Of a stretch of 64,000 nt of DNA, positions 57,287 to 64,000 are shown in pieces. The first letter of the stretch is position 1; every line of letters begins with the position of its first letter. Origin of the DNA: Herbaspirillum aquaticum (GTDB taxonomy: Bacteria > Pseudomonadota > Gammaproteobacteria > Burkholderiales > Burkholderiaceae_D); assembly GCF_002213425.1 (NCBI RefSeq), contig NZ_NJGV01000006.1, forward strand, positions 62,001 through 126,000, given 5' to 3'. Position numbers and translations under genes: made by a program. Under the pieces are notes generated by a model. It was not told the origin of the DNA. It made no database searches and worked only from the letters and a program-made list of their open reading frames with translations.

Positions 57287-58503
57287 CACTCTCTTCCCCA
57301 TCCGGAGCCCGCATGTCCCTTCCCGATCTTGAAAGCCGCGCCTTCCTGCAAGCGCATGTGGCCGATACGCTGGCCTTTTACGACCGCCATGCCATCGATC
57401 CAGAGGGCGGATTCTTCCATTACCTCAAGGACGACGGCAGCGTCTATGAGCGCAGCCATCGGCATCTGGTCAGCGCCACGCGCCTGGTCTTCACGCAATC
57501 GATGGCCTACCTGCATACGGCGCAGCCGCGCTACCTGGAGCAGGCGCGCCATGCACTGGCGCACCTGGAGCGCTTCCGCCATCCCGAGGGGCCGCTGGCA
57601 GGCCTGTATGCGTGGACCTTGCGTGATGGCCAGATCGAGGATGGCACCGTGATGGCCTATGGCCAGGCCTTCGTGCTGCTGGCCTATGCGCATGCGCACC
57701 GTGTCGGGCTGTGCGATGCGCAGCAGGTGGCGCAGGCCTATGAGCGCATGGAGAGCGCCTTCTTCGAGTCAGCGCATCAAGCGTATGCGGACGAGATCAC
57801 GCCGGCCGGCGAGCTGATCGCCTATCGCGGCCAGAACGCCAACATGCACATGTGCGAAGCCTGCCTGGCGGCGCACGCTGCGACGGGGCGCGCGGTCTAC
57901 CTGGAGCGGGCGCAACTGCTGATCGAACGTTTCGTCTTCGGCCTTGCGCGGCAATCGCAGGATCTGGTGTGGGAGCATTATCGCCAGGACTGGTCCCTGG
58001 ATCATGACTACAACCGCGGCAACCGCGACAACATCTTCAAGCCCTGGGGTTTCCAGACCGGGCACCAGACCGAGTGGGCCAAGCTGCTGCTGATCGCCCA
58101 TCCACAGCAGCCGCGTCCGGCCTATGTGACGCGTGCCGCGCAATTGCAGGATGCAGCGTGGCAGCACGGCTGGGATGCGCTCCACGGTGGCTTGATCTAC
58201 GGCTTCGATCCGGACCTGCGTCCCTATGACACGGATAAATATTTCTGGGTCCAGGCCGAGTCCTTCGCCAGCGCGTGGCGGCTGTGGCGCGTGACAGGTG
58301 AAGCACGTTTCCGCCAGCAGTATCACGCCATCTGGGCGTGGAGCTGGGCGCACCTGGTCGATCACCATCATGGTGCCTGGTTCCGCATCCTGGCGGCCGA
58401 TGGCAGCAAGCTGGAAGACACCAAGTCCCCCGCCGGCAAGGTCGACTATCACACCATGGGTGCGTGCTGGGATGTGCTGGAGGCGGGTGGCCTGAGCGGT
58501 TGA
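57283..58503 (+). CDS. AGE-family sugar isomerase/epimerase (mannose isomerase-like)
   Basis: 406 aa (alternative start 57313). An (alpha/alpha)6-barrel of the N-acylglucosamine 2-epimerase family: GGFFHYLKDDGSVYERSHRH, QNANMHMCEACLAAHAATG, FQTGHQTEWAKLLLIA and AGKVDYHTMGACWDVLEAGG supply the usual active-site histidines and glutamates. Family members interconvert mannose and fructose, or epimerise N-acyl-glucosamine. With a sugar importer and a kinase in the operon, free mannose to fructose conversion is the simplest reading, but substrate specificity is not visible. It is translationally coupled to the permease. Confidence 0.85.
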   Translation: MTLSSPSGARMSLPDLESRAFLQAHVADTLAFYDRHAIDPEGGFFHYLKDDGSVYERSHRHLVSATRLVFTQSMAYLHTAQPRYLEQARHALAHLERFRHPEGPLAGLYAWTLRDGQIEDGTVMAYGQAFVLLAYAHAHRVGLCDAQQVAQAYERMESAFFESAHQAYADEITPAGELIAYRGQNANMHMCEACLAAHAATGRAVYLERAQLLIERFVFGLARQSQDLVWEHYRQDWSLDHDYNRGNRDNIFKPWGFQTGHQTEWAKLLLIAHPQQPRPAYVTRAAQLQDAAWQHGWDALHGGLIYGFDPDLRPYDTDKYFWVQAESFASAWRLWRVTGEARFRQQYHAIWAWSWAHLVDHHHGAWFRILAADGSKLEDTKSPAGKVDYHTMGACWDVLEAGGLSG

Positions 58504-58511
58504 GGAGGCGA

Positions 58512-59360
58512 TCAGGGGATCTTGAGGAATACCTTGTCGTAGATCTTGCGGATCTCCGCCACCGACTCCGGGTCGTGCCATTTCTCCACGATGGCGCGAT
58601 ACGAAGGCTTGGCGCGCTCGGCCAGCAGGACCTTGTTGACCTGTTCCACCACCTGGCGGCCCCATTCATTGTGCGGGCACATCACGCGGTTGAAGACGAC
58701 TTCATTGGCCTCCTGCATCGGCAGTGCCACCAGTTCGCCGGCATGGCCCATGGCGCGCGCCTGGTCGAAGGCCAGCAGCGGCAGTTCCACCATGTAGTCG
58801 AGACGACCGGCCAGCAGCATGCCGATGGCCTCCATTTGTTCGGAATAATTTTCACGTGGCGGATAGGCCGTCAGCAGTTTGTCCACCGTCGGGCTGTAGG
58901 AGCGGTCACGCATGACCGATGTGGTCAGCCGCGGGTCTTGCAGCAGGGCCATCAGCGAGGTCCGGTGCTTGAATTCGGCCACGCGATCGCGCCGCACGAT
59001 GATGCGCAAGGGCAGGAAGATCGACATCGGCAGCGACAGGTAGCCGTAATGCTCACGCTCCGGCGTCTTGAGCATGCCATTGAAGCACCAGTGGCTACCC
59101 TTGCGGATCTCGCTGTTGATGCGCGGGAAGGGGGCCTCCAACTCGACGTGCTCGTAGTCCGGCATTTCCTTTTTCAGCACGTTGAGGGTGAGATCGAAGA
59201 TGCCCTGATGCGCGAATTCGCCGCTGCGAATCATGTAGGGCGGCACATTGTATTTGCCCCAGGTGATCTGGTCGGCGGCCATCGCGATGGGCACCATGGC
59301 CGCCATGCTCGCGCAGCACATCAGATGGGCGAGGGGTTTGAGCAAATGACGATGGAGCAT
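58512..59360 (-). CDS. Periplasmic amino-acid-binding-protein-like protein (SBP_bac_3 type)
   Basis: 282 aa. Signal peptide LLKPLAHLMCCASMAAMVPI with cleavage near AMA-A. The mature part resembles type II binding proteins: QITWGKYNVPPYMIRSGEF, FDLTLNVLKKEMPDYEH, EAIGMLLAGRLDYMVELPL and AIVEKWHDPESVAEIRKIYD. It is orphan: no ABC permease or ATPase is adjacent. Instead it follows a membrane diguanylate cyclase gene by 15 bp, so it may present a ligand to that sensor. It is convergent with the epimerase-family gene (8 bp). Confidence 0.82.
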   Translation of the reverse strand: MLHRHLLKPLAHLMCCASMAAMVPIAMAADQITWGKYNVPPYMIRSGEFAHQGIFDLTLNVLKKEMPDYEHVELEAPFPRINSEIRKGSHWCFNGMLKTPEREHYGYLSLPMSIFLPLRIIVRRDRVAEFKHRTSLMALLQDPRLTTSVMRDRSYSPTVDKLLTAYPPRENYSEQMEAIGMLLAGRLDYMVELPLLAFDQARAMGHAGELVALPMQEANEVVFNRVMCPHNEWGRQVVEQVNKVLLAERAKPSYRAIVEKWHDPESVAEIRKIYDKVFLKIP

Positions 59361-59375
59361 GCACGACTTTCTTTT

Positions 59376-60800
59376 TCAGGTGTGGGCAGCGGATGGCGAC
59401 GACGGCAACGCCGCTGCCAGCAACACCCGATTGCGGCCCTCGGTCTTGGCTTGATAGAGCGCCCGGTCTGCCGCTTGCAGCAAGGATTCCAGCCGGGCTT
59501 CGGGATGGGCGGGAACGCACGAGGCCACACCAGCGCTGATGGTAATACGGCCCAGGGCTGATCCTGCATGCGGCAGGTTCAGCGCATGGATGGCATCGCA
59601 CATGCGTTGCAGGATCTGCTGGCCGTGGAGGCTGTCGGTCTCGGCAAGGATCACCGCGAATTCTTCGCCGCCATAGCGCGCCACCGTTTCACCGGCGCGG
59701 CCGATGGTGTCCTGCAGTGTCTGTGCTACCTGGCGCAGGACCGCATCCCCGGCCACGTGGCCGTAATGATCGTTGTAGGGTTTGAACCAGTCGACGTCGA
59801 TGAAGGCCACCGTCAGCGGCTTGGCATGCCGCAGGCTGCGCCGCCATTCGAGGTCCAGCGTTTCATCGAAGCTGCGGCGGTTGGCGATGCCGGTGAGGCC
59901 ATCGGTGAGGCTCAGCGAGCGCAGGCGTTCATTGGCCTGTGCCAGGTCGCGCGTGCGTTCGGCGATGCGCAGCTCCAGCGATTTGTTGAGGGCGCGCAGG
60001 GATTCCTTTTCCTGTTCCAGCTGCTCGTAGAGCGCGCGGTTCTGGCGCGACTGCTTGCGCAGGTTGGACAGCATCGCATTGATGGCATCGGCCAGGAAGT
60101 GCAGTTCATGGCGGGTGCGGCCGGCCAGGTGGATGCGTTGCGGCATGTTGGGCTGGTCGGGCTGGTTCAGGTCCTGCCCGCGCACAAAGCCGGCCAGGCG
60201 CGTCATCGGTTGCCCCAGCCAGCGATTGAAGACGTACAGGAAGATGAACCACAGCACCAGCGTCTTGATGACCGAGTTGATGAGGATGAGCGTGAAGCCA
60301 TACGCCACCTTGCCAATGACCACGTGGCGGCTGGAATACACCGTCCAGGAACCGATGTCGTGCGTCACGCCGTGTTCATCACGATAGAGAATCGGGAAGC
60401 GGTGGCTGGTGGTGGCATTGAAGAAGCCCGGCTTGACCGCGCTGCGCGCGCCCTCCGGCTCGACGTGGATCTGCCGGCCATCGTGATCGATGATATTGCC
60501 CAGCGCCATGACCAGCTTGCCTTGCGGGTCCTCGATCTTGACGCCCGTGACCACCGGCAGGTTGCTGATACCGCGCAGGGTGGCCTTTTGCACGTCGCCC
60601 TGGAAGCGCCAGGTGGAGCTGGCCAGGCTGGCGCCGAAGGTCTGGTCCATGGCGCGCAATTCATTGTCCACCCCGGATTGCGTGTGCTCATATTCAGCCG
60701 CGAGTTGCAGGCAGGTCACGATCAACGTAACGAGAAAGTAACTTCCGAAGATGATGCGCAGCAGGTGGACTGCCAGGGAATGCTTGGAGAGCAAATTCAT
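59376..60800 (-). CDS. Membrane-bound diguanylate cyclase (GGDEF)
   Basis: 474 aa from the ATG at 60800. Two membrane segments, LLRIIFGSYFLVTLIVTCLQ (about 12-31) and FTLILINSVIKTLVLWFIFL (about 165-185), enclose a periplasmic sensor of about 130 residues (EYEHTQSGVDNELRAMDQTF, then VTGVKIEDPQGKLVMALGN). After a HAMP-like linker and coiled coil comes the GGDEF domain with FIDVDWFKPYNDHYGHVAGD and ARYGGEEFAVIL, which should be active. The inhibitory I-site reads RAGE instead of RxxD, so feedback inhibition may be weak. Operon with the binding protein downstream. Confidence 0.9.
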   Translation of the reverse strand: MNLLSKHSLAVHLLRIIFGSYFLVTLIVTCLQLAAEYEHTQSGVDNELRAMDQTFGASLASSTWRFQGDVQKATLRGISNLPVVTGVKIEDPQGKLVMALGNIIDHDGRQIHVEPEGARSAVKPGFFNATTSHRFPILYRDEHGVTHDIGSWTVYSSRHVVIGKVAYGFTLILINSVIKTLVLWFIFLYVFNRWLGQPMTRLAGFVRGQDLNQPDQPNMPQRIHLAGRTRHELHFLADAINAMLSNLRKQSRQNRALYEQLEQEKESLRALNKSLELRIAERTRDLAQANERLRSLSLTDGLTGIANRRSFDETLDLEWRRSLRHAKPLTVAFIDVDWFKPYNDHYGHVAGDAVLRQVAQTLQDTIGRAGETVARYGGEEFAVILAETDSLHGQQILQRMCDAIHALNLPHAGSALGRITISAGVASCVPAHPEARLESLLQAADRALYQAKTEGRNRVLLAAALPSSPSAAHT

Positions 60801-61095
60801 GTTCTTGCGTGCCGGGGATGCCTTGCTCAGGAGTGCGCGCGATGGCGCAAAGCAGTGCCGATGAGGCATGCAGACATCGTGCCAGCGCGCAGGGTGCGGG
60901 CAGCCGATGGCGAGACGCTGCGTGGCGTCAGCCGGCCCTTTGCGGGCAGTGCGGCAACAGCGAAGGCCACGACGGACAGCCCCGCGTAGTCGCGGATGCG
61001 CTGCATTGGCATGGCGTGAAACGGCCGCATTGAATTTCCTCCCGCGGATGTGATGTGGGCCATGGGCTGGCCACTTAATTGCTGGTCACGTGCGG

Positions 61096-61122
61096 GGTAA
61101 ATTCTAACAGTTAGGTTTTACC
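61096..61122. promoter_or_regulatory. 27-bp dyad, operator candidate
   Basis: GGTAAATTCTAAC (61096-61108) and GTTAGGTTTTACC (61110-61122) are reverse complements at 11 of 13 positions around a central A. The size and symmetry fit a dimeric regulator. The nearest genes it could serve are the diguanylate cyclase (296 bp away, minus strand) and the tiny frame at 61201. Confidence 0.45.
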
Positions 61123-61154
61123 GAATTGTTGGCCAATGCTGCTTGAACGTAATT

Positions 61155-61177
61155 AAGTGTGCGTTCCATGCACACTT
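61155..61177 (+). promoter_or_regulatory. Inverted repeat AAGTGTGC / GCACACTT
   Basis: Perfect 8-bp arms with a 7-nt loop, then TGTTTCTCG. Could be a weak terminator on the plus strand or a second operator beside the 27-bp dyad. Confidence 0.3.
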
Positions 61178-61200
61178 TGTTTCTCGTGCGAGGAGAGTTG

Positions 61201-61263
61201 ATGAGGATTGGTAGATTTGTCGTTGCCGGCAGGCATCAAGGGGCTCGACGTCAGTCAAAGTAA
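61201..61263 (+). CDS. Possible 20-aa leader or small protein
   Basis: ATG at 61201 with GAGGAG 6 nt upstream. The predicted peptide is basic (MRIGRFVVAGRHQGARRQSK). It sits on the plus strand between two minus-strand genes, downstream of the 27-bp dyad. There is no homology evidence, and a chance frame of this size is quite possible. Confidence 0.2.
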   Translation: MRIGRFVVAGRHQGARRQSK

Positions 61264-61288
61264 AGCGACAGGATGAGGAAGGCCGCGC

Positions 61289-61696
61289 TCAGCCGTAGCC
61301 TGCGAGATGCTGCCGGGCAATCACGAATTCCACCCTGACACCCGGCGCGGGCATGACGAACAATTGCCTTTCCTCCCCGGCATTGGGCGGTGCCACCTGG
61401 AACGCGATGGCGCGCTCGGCCAGGCGCAGCAGCAACTGCTCCCATTGCGCGGCACTGTCCACCCGCAACGCCAGGTGATCGATGCGTGCCGCAGATTCGC
61501 GCGACTGCACGACCGGTGCGCCCGACGGTGACGGACGTTCGATCAGATGCAGCACAGCCTTGTGACCGAGGTAGAGCCAATGGCCAGCTACCGCGAAGGG
61601 CGGCCGGGGGCCGTCCTGCATGCCGGCCACTTCCACGAAGAAATCCCGCAGGCGGCGGCAATCGTTTGCGACGATGGTGATGTGATCGAGTTGCAT
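61289..61696 (-). CDS. VOC (glyoxalase/bleomycin resistance) family protein
   Basis: 135 aa from the ATG at 61696. Two beta-alpha-beta-beta-beta modules: LDHITIVANDCRRLRDFFVE at the N-terminus with a candidate metal His, HWLYLGHKAVLHLIE, and IDHLALRVDSAAQWEQLL starting the second. The last strand, GVRVEFVIAR, carries a Glu that could be a metal ligand. Substrate unknown. Last gene of an operon with an SDR and an Old Yellow Enzyme, which suggests handling of reactive carbonyl or electrophilic compounds. Confidence 0.82.
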   Translation of the reverse strand: MQLDHITIVANDCRRLRDFFVEVAGMQDGPRPPFAVAGHWLYLGHKAVLHLIERPSPSGAPVVQSRESAARIDHLALRVDSAAQWEQLLLRLAERAIAFQVAPPNAGEERQLFVMPAPGVRVEFVIARQHLAGYG

Positions 61697-61703
61697 GGTG
61701 CGT

Positions 61704-62399
61704 TTAGAGCAAACCTCCGCCGTCCACATCCACGATGCTGCCGGTCATGAAACCATTCTGCATCAGCAGCAGATAGGCCTGCGCCAGATCCTCGCTTTGG
61801 CCCACGCGGCCCACTGGCAATTTGGCGCCGGCGCGCTCGGCCATGGCCTTGCGGTCGGCCTCGCTCATGTCGCCCCACATGCCTGACTCCACCATACCGG
61901 GACTGACCACGTTCACGCGCAGCGGTGCCAGTTCCTTGGCCAGGGTCTTGGCCATGATTTCGGTGGCGGCATTCATGGTGGCCTTCACCAGCGAACCCGG
62001 CGCCGCCTTGCGTGCCAGCAGGCCGGAGGTGAAGGTGATGGAGCCATTTGGACGCAGATGGCGCAAGGCCTGCTGGGCCGCGCGCAGCTGACCGAAGAAC
62101 TTGATGTTGAAGGCCGCGATGGCATCGGCGATCGGCAGGTCCGCCAGCTTTGCTGAACCGATCACCGGCCCGGCCGTGACGACCAGATGGTCGAAGGCAC
62201 CGATGCCCTCGAAGAACCGGGCCACGGAGGCATCGTCGCTGATGTCGACCTGTGCGGTAGCGATGTGGGCCGGGAAGTCTGCGGGGGCCTTGCGGCGCCC
62301 GGCCGCGACGACTTGCGCGCCCTTGGCGGCGGCCTGTTCAGCGACGGCGCGGCCGATACCGCTGAGGCCGCCGATGACGATGATTTTCTGGTCTTGCAT
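61704..62399 (-). CDS. SDR-family oxidoreductase lacking the catalytic tyrosine
   Basis: 231 aa. Rossmann fold with the cofactor loop IIVIGGLSGIGRAVAEQAAA, an Arg after strand 2 (AAGRRKAPADF, suggesting NADP), VTAGPVIG in place of NNAG, and SITFTSGLLARKAAPGSLVK for the active site. Where classical SDRs have YxxxK, this has GSLVK: the Lys is kept but the Tyr is not. VNVVSPGMVESGMWGDMSE follows. Related short SDRs of this kind exist in many bacteria; their reactions are not well known. It lies 30 bp after the Old Yellow Enzyme gene. Confidence 0.85.
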   Translation of the reverse strand: MQDQKIIVIGGLSGIGRAVAEQAAAKGAQVVAAGRRKAPADFPAHIATAQVDISDDASVARFFEGIGAFDHLVVTAGPVIGSAKLADLPIADAIAAFNIKFFGQLRAAQQALRHLRPNGSITFTSGLLARKAAPGSLVKATMNAATEIMAKTLAKELAPLRVNVVSPGMVESGMWGDMSEADRKAMAERAGAKLPVGRVGQSEDLAQAYLLLMQNGFMTGSIVDVDGGGLL

Positions 62400-62429
62400 G
62401 ATGAGGCTCCTTGAAGAAACGATCGCTGT

Positions 62430-63560
62430 TCAGGCCGCGTTCGAGGCGGCCGGTGTGGTGAGCGGCAGCGCCGGATAATCGGTATAGCCGGCCGCACCCC
62501 CACCGAAGAGGGTGGCGCCATCGAAGTCGGCCAGGGGCAGGTCTTCGACCAGGCGGCGCGGGAAATCCGGATTGGCGACGAAGGGACGGCCGAAGGCCAC
62601 CAGGTCGGCATAGCCTTGCTCCAGCACCCATTGCGCACGCGCCTTGTTGTAATTGCCCGCCACGATGATGGGATGGGTGAAGCGCTCGCGCAGTTGTTGG
62701 CGGAAGCTCTCGGTGACCACGGGGGCGTCGTCCCAGTCGGCTTCCACCAGATGCAGGTAGGCGATGCCGCGCTGTTGCAGGAAGCTGGCCGCATCCAGGA
62801 TGGTCGGCAGGATGTCCGGGCAATCCATGCCGCGTGCGGTCAGGAAGGGTGCCAGGCGGATTGCGGTGCGATGCGCGCCGACTTCATCGGCGACGGCATC
62901 GATGACTTCCTTGAGGAAGCGCAGGCGGTTTTCACGCGAGCCGCCGTATTCGTCGGTACGCACATTGGAGGTGGTGCGCAGGAACTGGTCGATCAGGTAG
63001 CCGTTGGCGCCGTGGATTTCCACGCCATCGAATCCTGCGGCGATGGCATTGCGCGCGGCGCGGCGGAAGTCTTCGACGATGGCCTTGATCTCGGCATGCG
63101 CCAGGGCACGCGGGGTGGGGCTGGCGACCATGCCGCCCACGCCGGTGGCCGGATCGACTTTCCAGATCTGTCCTTCGAAGGGCAAGGCCGACGGCGCGAC
63201 CGGCAAGGCCCCGCCGTGGAAATCCGGATGCGACATCCGGCCCACGTGCCACAGCTGCAGGAAGATGCGTCCCCCTGCATCGTGCACGGCACGGCTGACC
63301 AGGCGCCAGCCTTCCACTTGCTCGGCGCTGTAGATGCCGGGAGTAAAGGAGTAGCCCTTGCCCTGCGGCGAGATCTGCGAGGCTTCGGTGATGATGAGGG
63401 CCGCTGAGGCACGCTGGGCGTAATGCAGGGCGTTCATTGCATTGGGAACATCGCCCGGCTGCGAACTGCGCGCTCGGGTCATCGGTGCCATCACGATGCG
63501 ATGGGGAAGGGTGAGCTGGCCTACCGTGAGCGGGGTCAGCAGGGTGGTCGGGGTTGACAT
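62430..63560 (-). CDS. nemA: Old Yellow Enzyme-family alkene reductase (NemA-like)
   Basis: 376 aa from the ATG at 63560, with GGAG 6 nt upstream. FMN-binding TIM barrel that reduces activated C=C bonds or nitro compounds with NAD(P)H. Signatures: RIVMAPMTRARS, GRIFLQLWHVGRMSHPDF, DGVEIHGANGYLIDQFLR (the HxxN pair binding substrate), TDEYGGSRENRLRF and VAFGRPFVANPDFPRRL. First gene of a three-gene operon divergent from a LysR gene, with a shared inverted repeat in the 100-bp gap. The physiological substrate is unknown. Confidence 0.92.
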   Translation of the reverse strand: MSTPTTLLTPLTVGQLTLPHRIVMAPMTRARSSQPGDVPNAMNALHYAQRASAALIITEASQISPQGKGYSFTPGIYSAEQVEGWRLVSRAVHDAGGRIFLQLWHVGRMSHPDFHGGALPVAPSALPFEGQIWKVDPATGVGGMVASPTPRALAHAEIKAIVEDFRRAARNAIAAGFDGVEIHGANGYLIDQFLRTTSNVRTDEYGGSRENRLRFLKEVIDAVADEVGAHRTAIRLAPFLTARGMDCPDILPTILDAASFLQQRGIAYLHLVEADWDDAPVVTESFRQQLRERFTHPIIVAGNYNKARAQWVLEQGYADLVAFGRPFVANPDFPRRLVEDLPLADFDGATLFGGGAAGYTDYPALPLTTPAASNAA

Positions 63561-63610
63561 GACAGGCTCCATGAATGCGTTGATGGAGGCCATTATGCAA
63601 ATGCCGACCT

Positions 63611-63650
63611 CATTTGATAATTGGGCTAGTATTTGAAGGATTATCAAATG
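63611..63650. promoter_or_regulatory. Long inverted repeat between nemA and the LysR gene
   Basis: CATTTGATAAT (63611-63621) and ATTATCAAATG (63640-63650) are perfect 11-bp arms with an 18-bp spacer, centred in the 100-bp divergent gap. The right arm ends beside the LysR gene's GGAG. This is the expected place for a LysR regulator to bind and control both directions. Confidence 0.6.
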
Positions 63651-63660
63651 GAGCAGAATA

Positions 63661-64000
63661 ATGGCCGCAGACAACCTGGGCGACATTCGCCTCTTCGTGG
63701 AAGCCGCTGCCTTGGGCAGCCTCTCAGCTGCGGGCCGCAAGATCGGCCTGTCTCCGGCTGCGGCCAGTGCGCGCCTGGTGAAGCTGGAGGGCGAGCTGAA
63801 CACGCGCCTGTTCGAACGCACCACGCGCCACTTGCGGCTCACGGCCGAGGGGGCGCTTTACCTGTCGCATTGCCAGCAGGCACTGGCCGCCCTGGACGAT
63901 GCCCAGGCTGCGTTGCAGGCCGGACGCAGCGTGGTCAGTGGCAAGTTGCGCATTGCGGCCACTTCCGATTTTGGTCGGCATGTACTGCGGGGCTGGCTGG
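63661..64000 (+). CDS. LysR-family transcriptional regulator, 5' part
   Basis: The first 113 codons are in the window and the gene continues past its end. GGAGCAGAATA precedes the ATG at 63661. The winged helix-turn-helix is FVEAAALGSLSAAGRKIGLS then PAAASARLVKLEGELNTRLF; the linker helix and the start of the effector domain (SGKLRIAATSDFGRH) follow. The sequence resembles the CrgA-like branch. Divergent from nemA, so probably its regulator. Confidence 0.9.
   Translation, partial: MAADNLGDIRLFVEAAALGSLSAAGRKIGLSPAAASARLVKLEGELNTRLFERTTRHLRLTAEGALYLSHCQQALAALDDAQAALQAGRSVVSGKLRIAATSDFGRHVLRGWL

Larger units (their letters stand above)
60801..61288. other. Intergenic region upstream of the diguanylate cyclase gene
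   Basis: 488 bp. Contains a 27-bp near-perfect dyad (61096-61122), an inverted repeat AAGTGTGC/GCACACTT (61155-61177) and a possible 20-codon reading frame (61201-61263). The part 61060-61180 is clearly AT-richer than the flanks, consistent with promoters. No larger gene is supported. Confidence 0.5.

Overview
The window looks like chromosomal DNA of a Gram-negative betaproteobacterium, most like Oxalobacteraceae and Herbaspirillum in particular. It is uniformly GC-rich. It carries outer-membrane biogenesis genes (lptD, surA, lnt), ubiquinone synthesis, and gene orders typical of Burkholderiales. I saw no insertion sequence, prophage, CRISPR array, rRNA or tRNA. Apart from one frameshifted chemoreceptor, the genes read as intact.

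Layout. 1-10.3 kb: end of purK and a Sua5-type t6A enzyme, an OmpW porin, a flavin reductase, msrA, cfa-pdxH, a cytochrome b561 gene with two yceI genes, purB and a GST. 10.4-14.1 kb: an iron block on the minus strand (hemP, an unknown 106-aa gene, bfd, tonB, exbB, exbD, then bfr) with a Fur-like site above hemP. 14.2-19.4 kb: nudJ-mnmA, then the split proton-translocating transhydrogenase pntAA/pntAB/pntB with panD inside it. 19.5-24.6 kb: upp, then amgK-murU-pepP-ubiH. 24.6-30.5 kb: lptD-surA-pdxA-rsmA. 30.6-37.2 kb: a small Tyr/Pro-rich exported protein, an EAL-PAS-PAS protein, gloA, a ClC channel and a TonB-dependent receptor with an OprC-type copper site.

37.2-50.6 kb is one long minus-strand series: miaB, phoH, ybeY, (frameshifted chemoreceptor), corC, lnt, glyQ, glyS, gmhB, plsC and a YgjP-type metallopeptidase. 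It combines RNA maturation, lipoprotein acylation, glycyl-tRNA charging, LPS heptose supply and phospholipid synthesis. 50.8-64 kb is more accessory: a LysR/isochorismatase pair; a sugar ABC transporter operon with a P-loop kinase and an AGE-family sugar isomerase; a membrane diguanylate cyclase paired with a periplasmic binding protein; and an Old Yellow Enzyme-SDR-glyoxalase-fold operon divergent from a LysR gene cut by the window end.

No wholly new defence or mobile system was found. The best leads are panD inside the pnt operon, the CxxxM/HxM copper receptor and the operator-like sequence it shares with the EAL gene, the unknown gene in the iron operon, the diguanylate cyclase/binding-protein pair with a 27-bp dyad upstream, the SDR without its catalytic tyrosine, and the one-base frameshift in the chemoreceptor.
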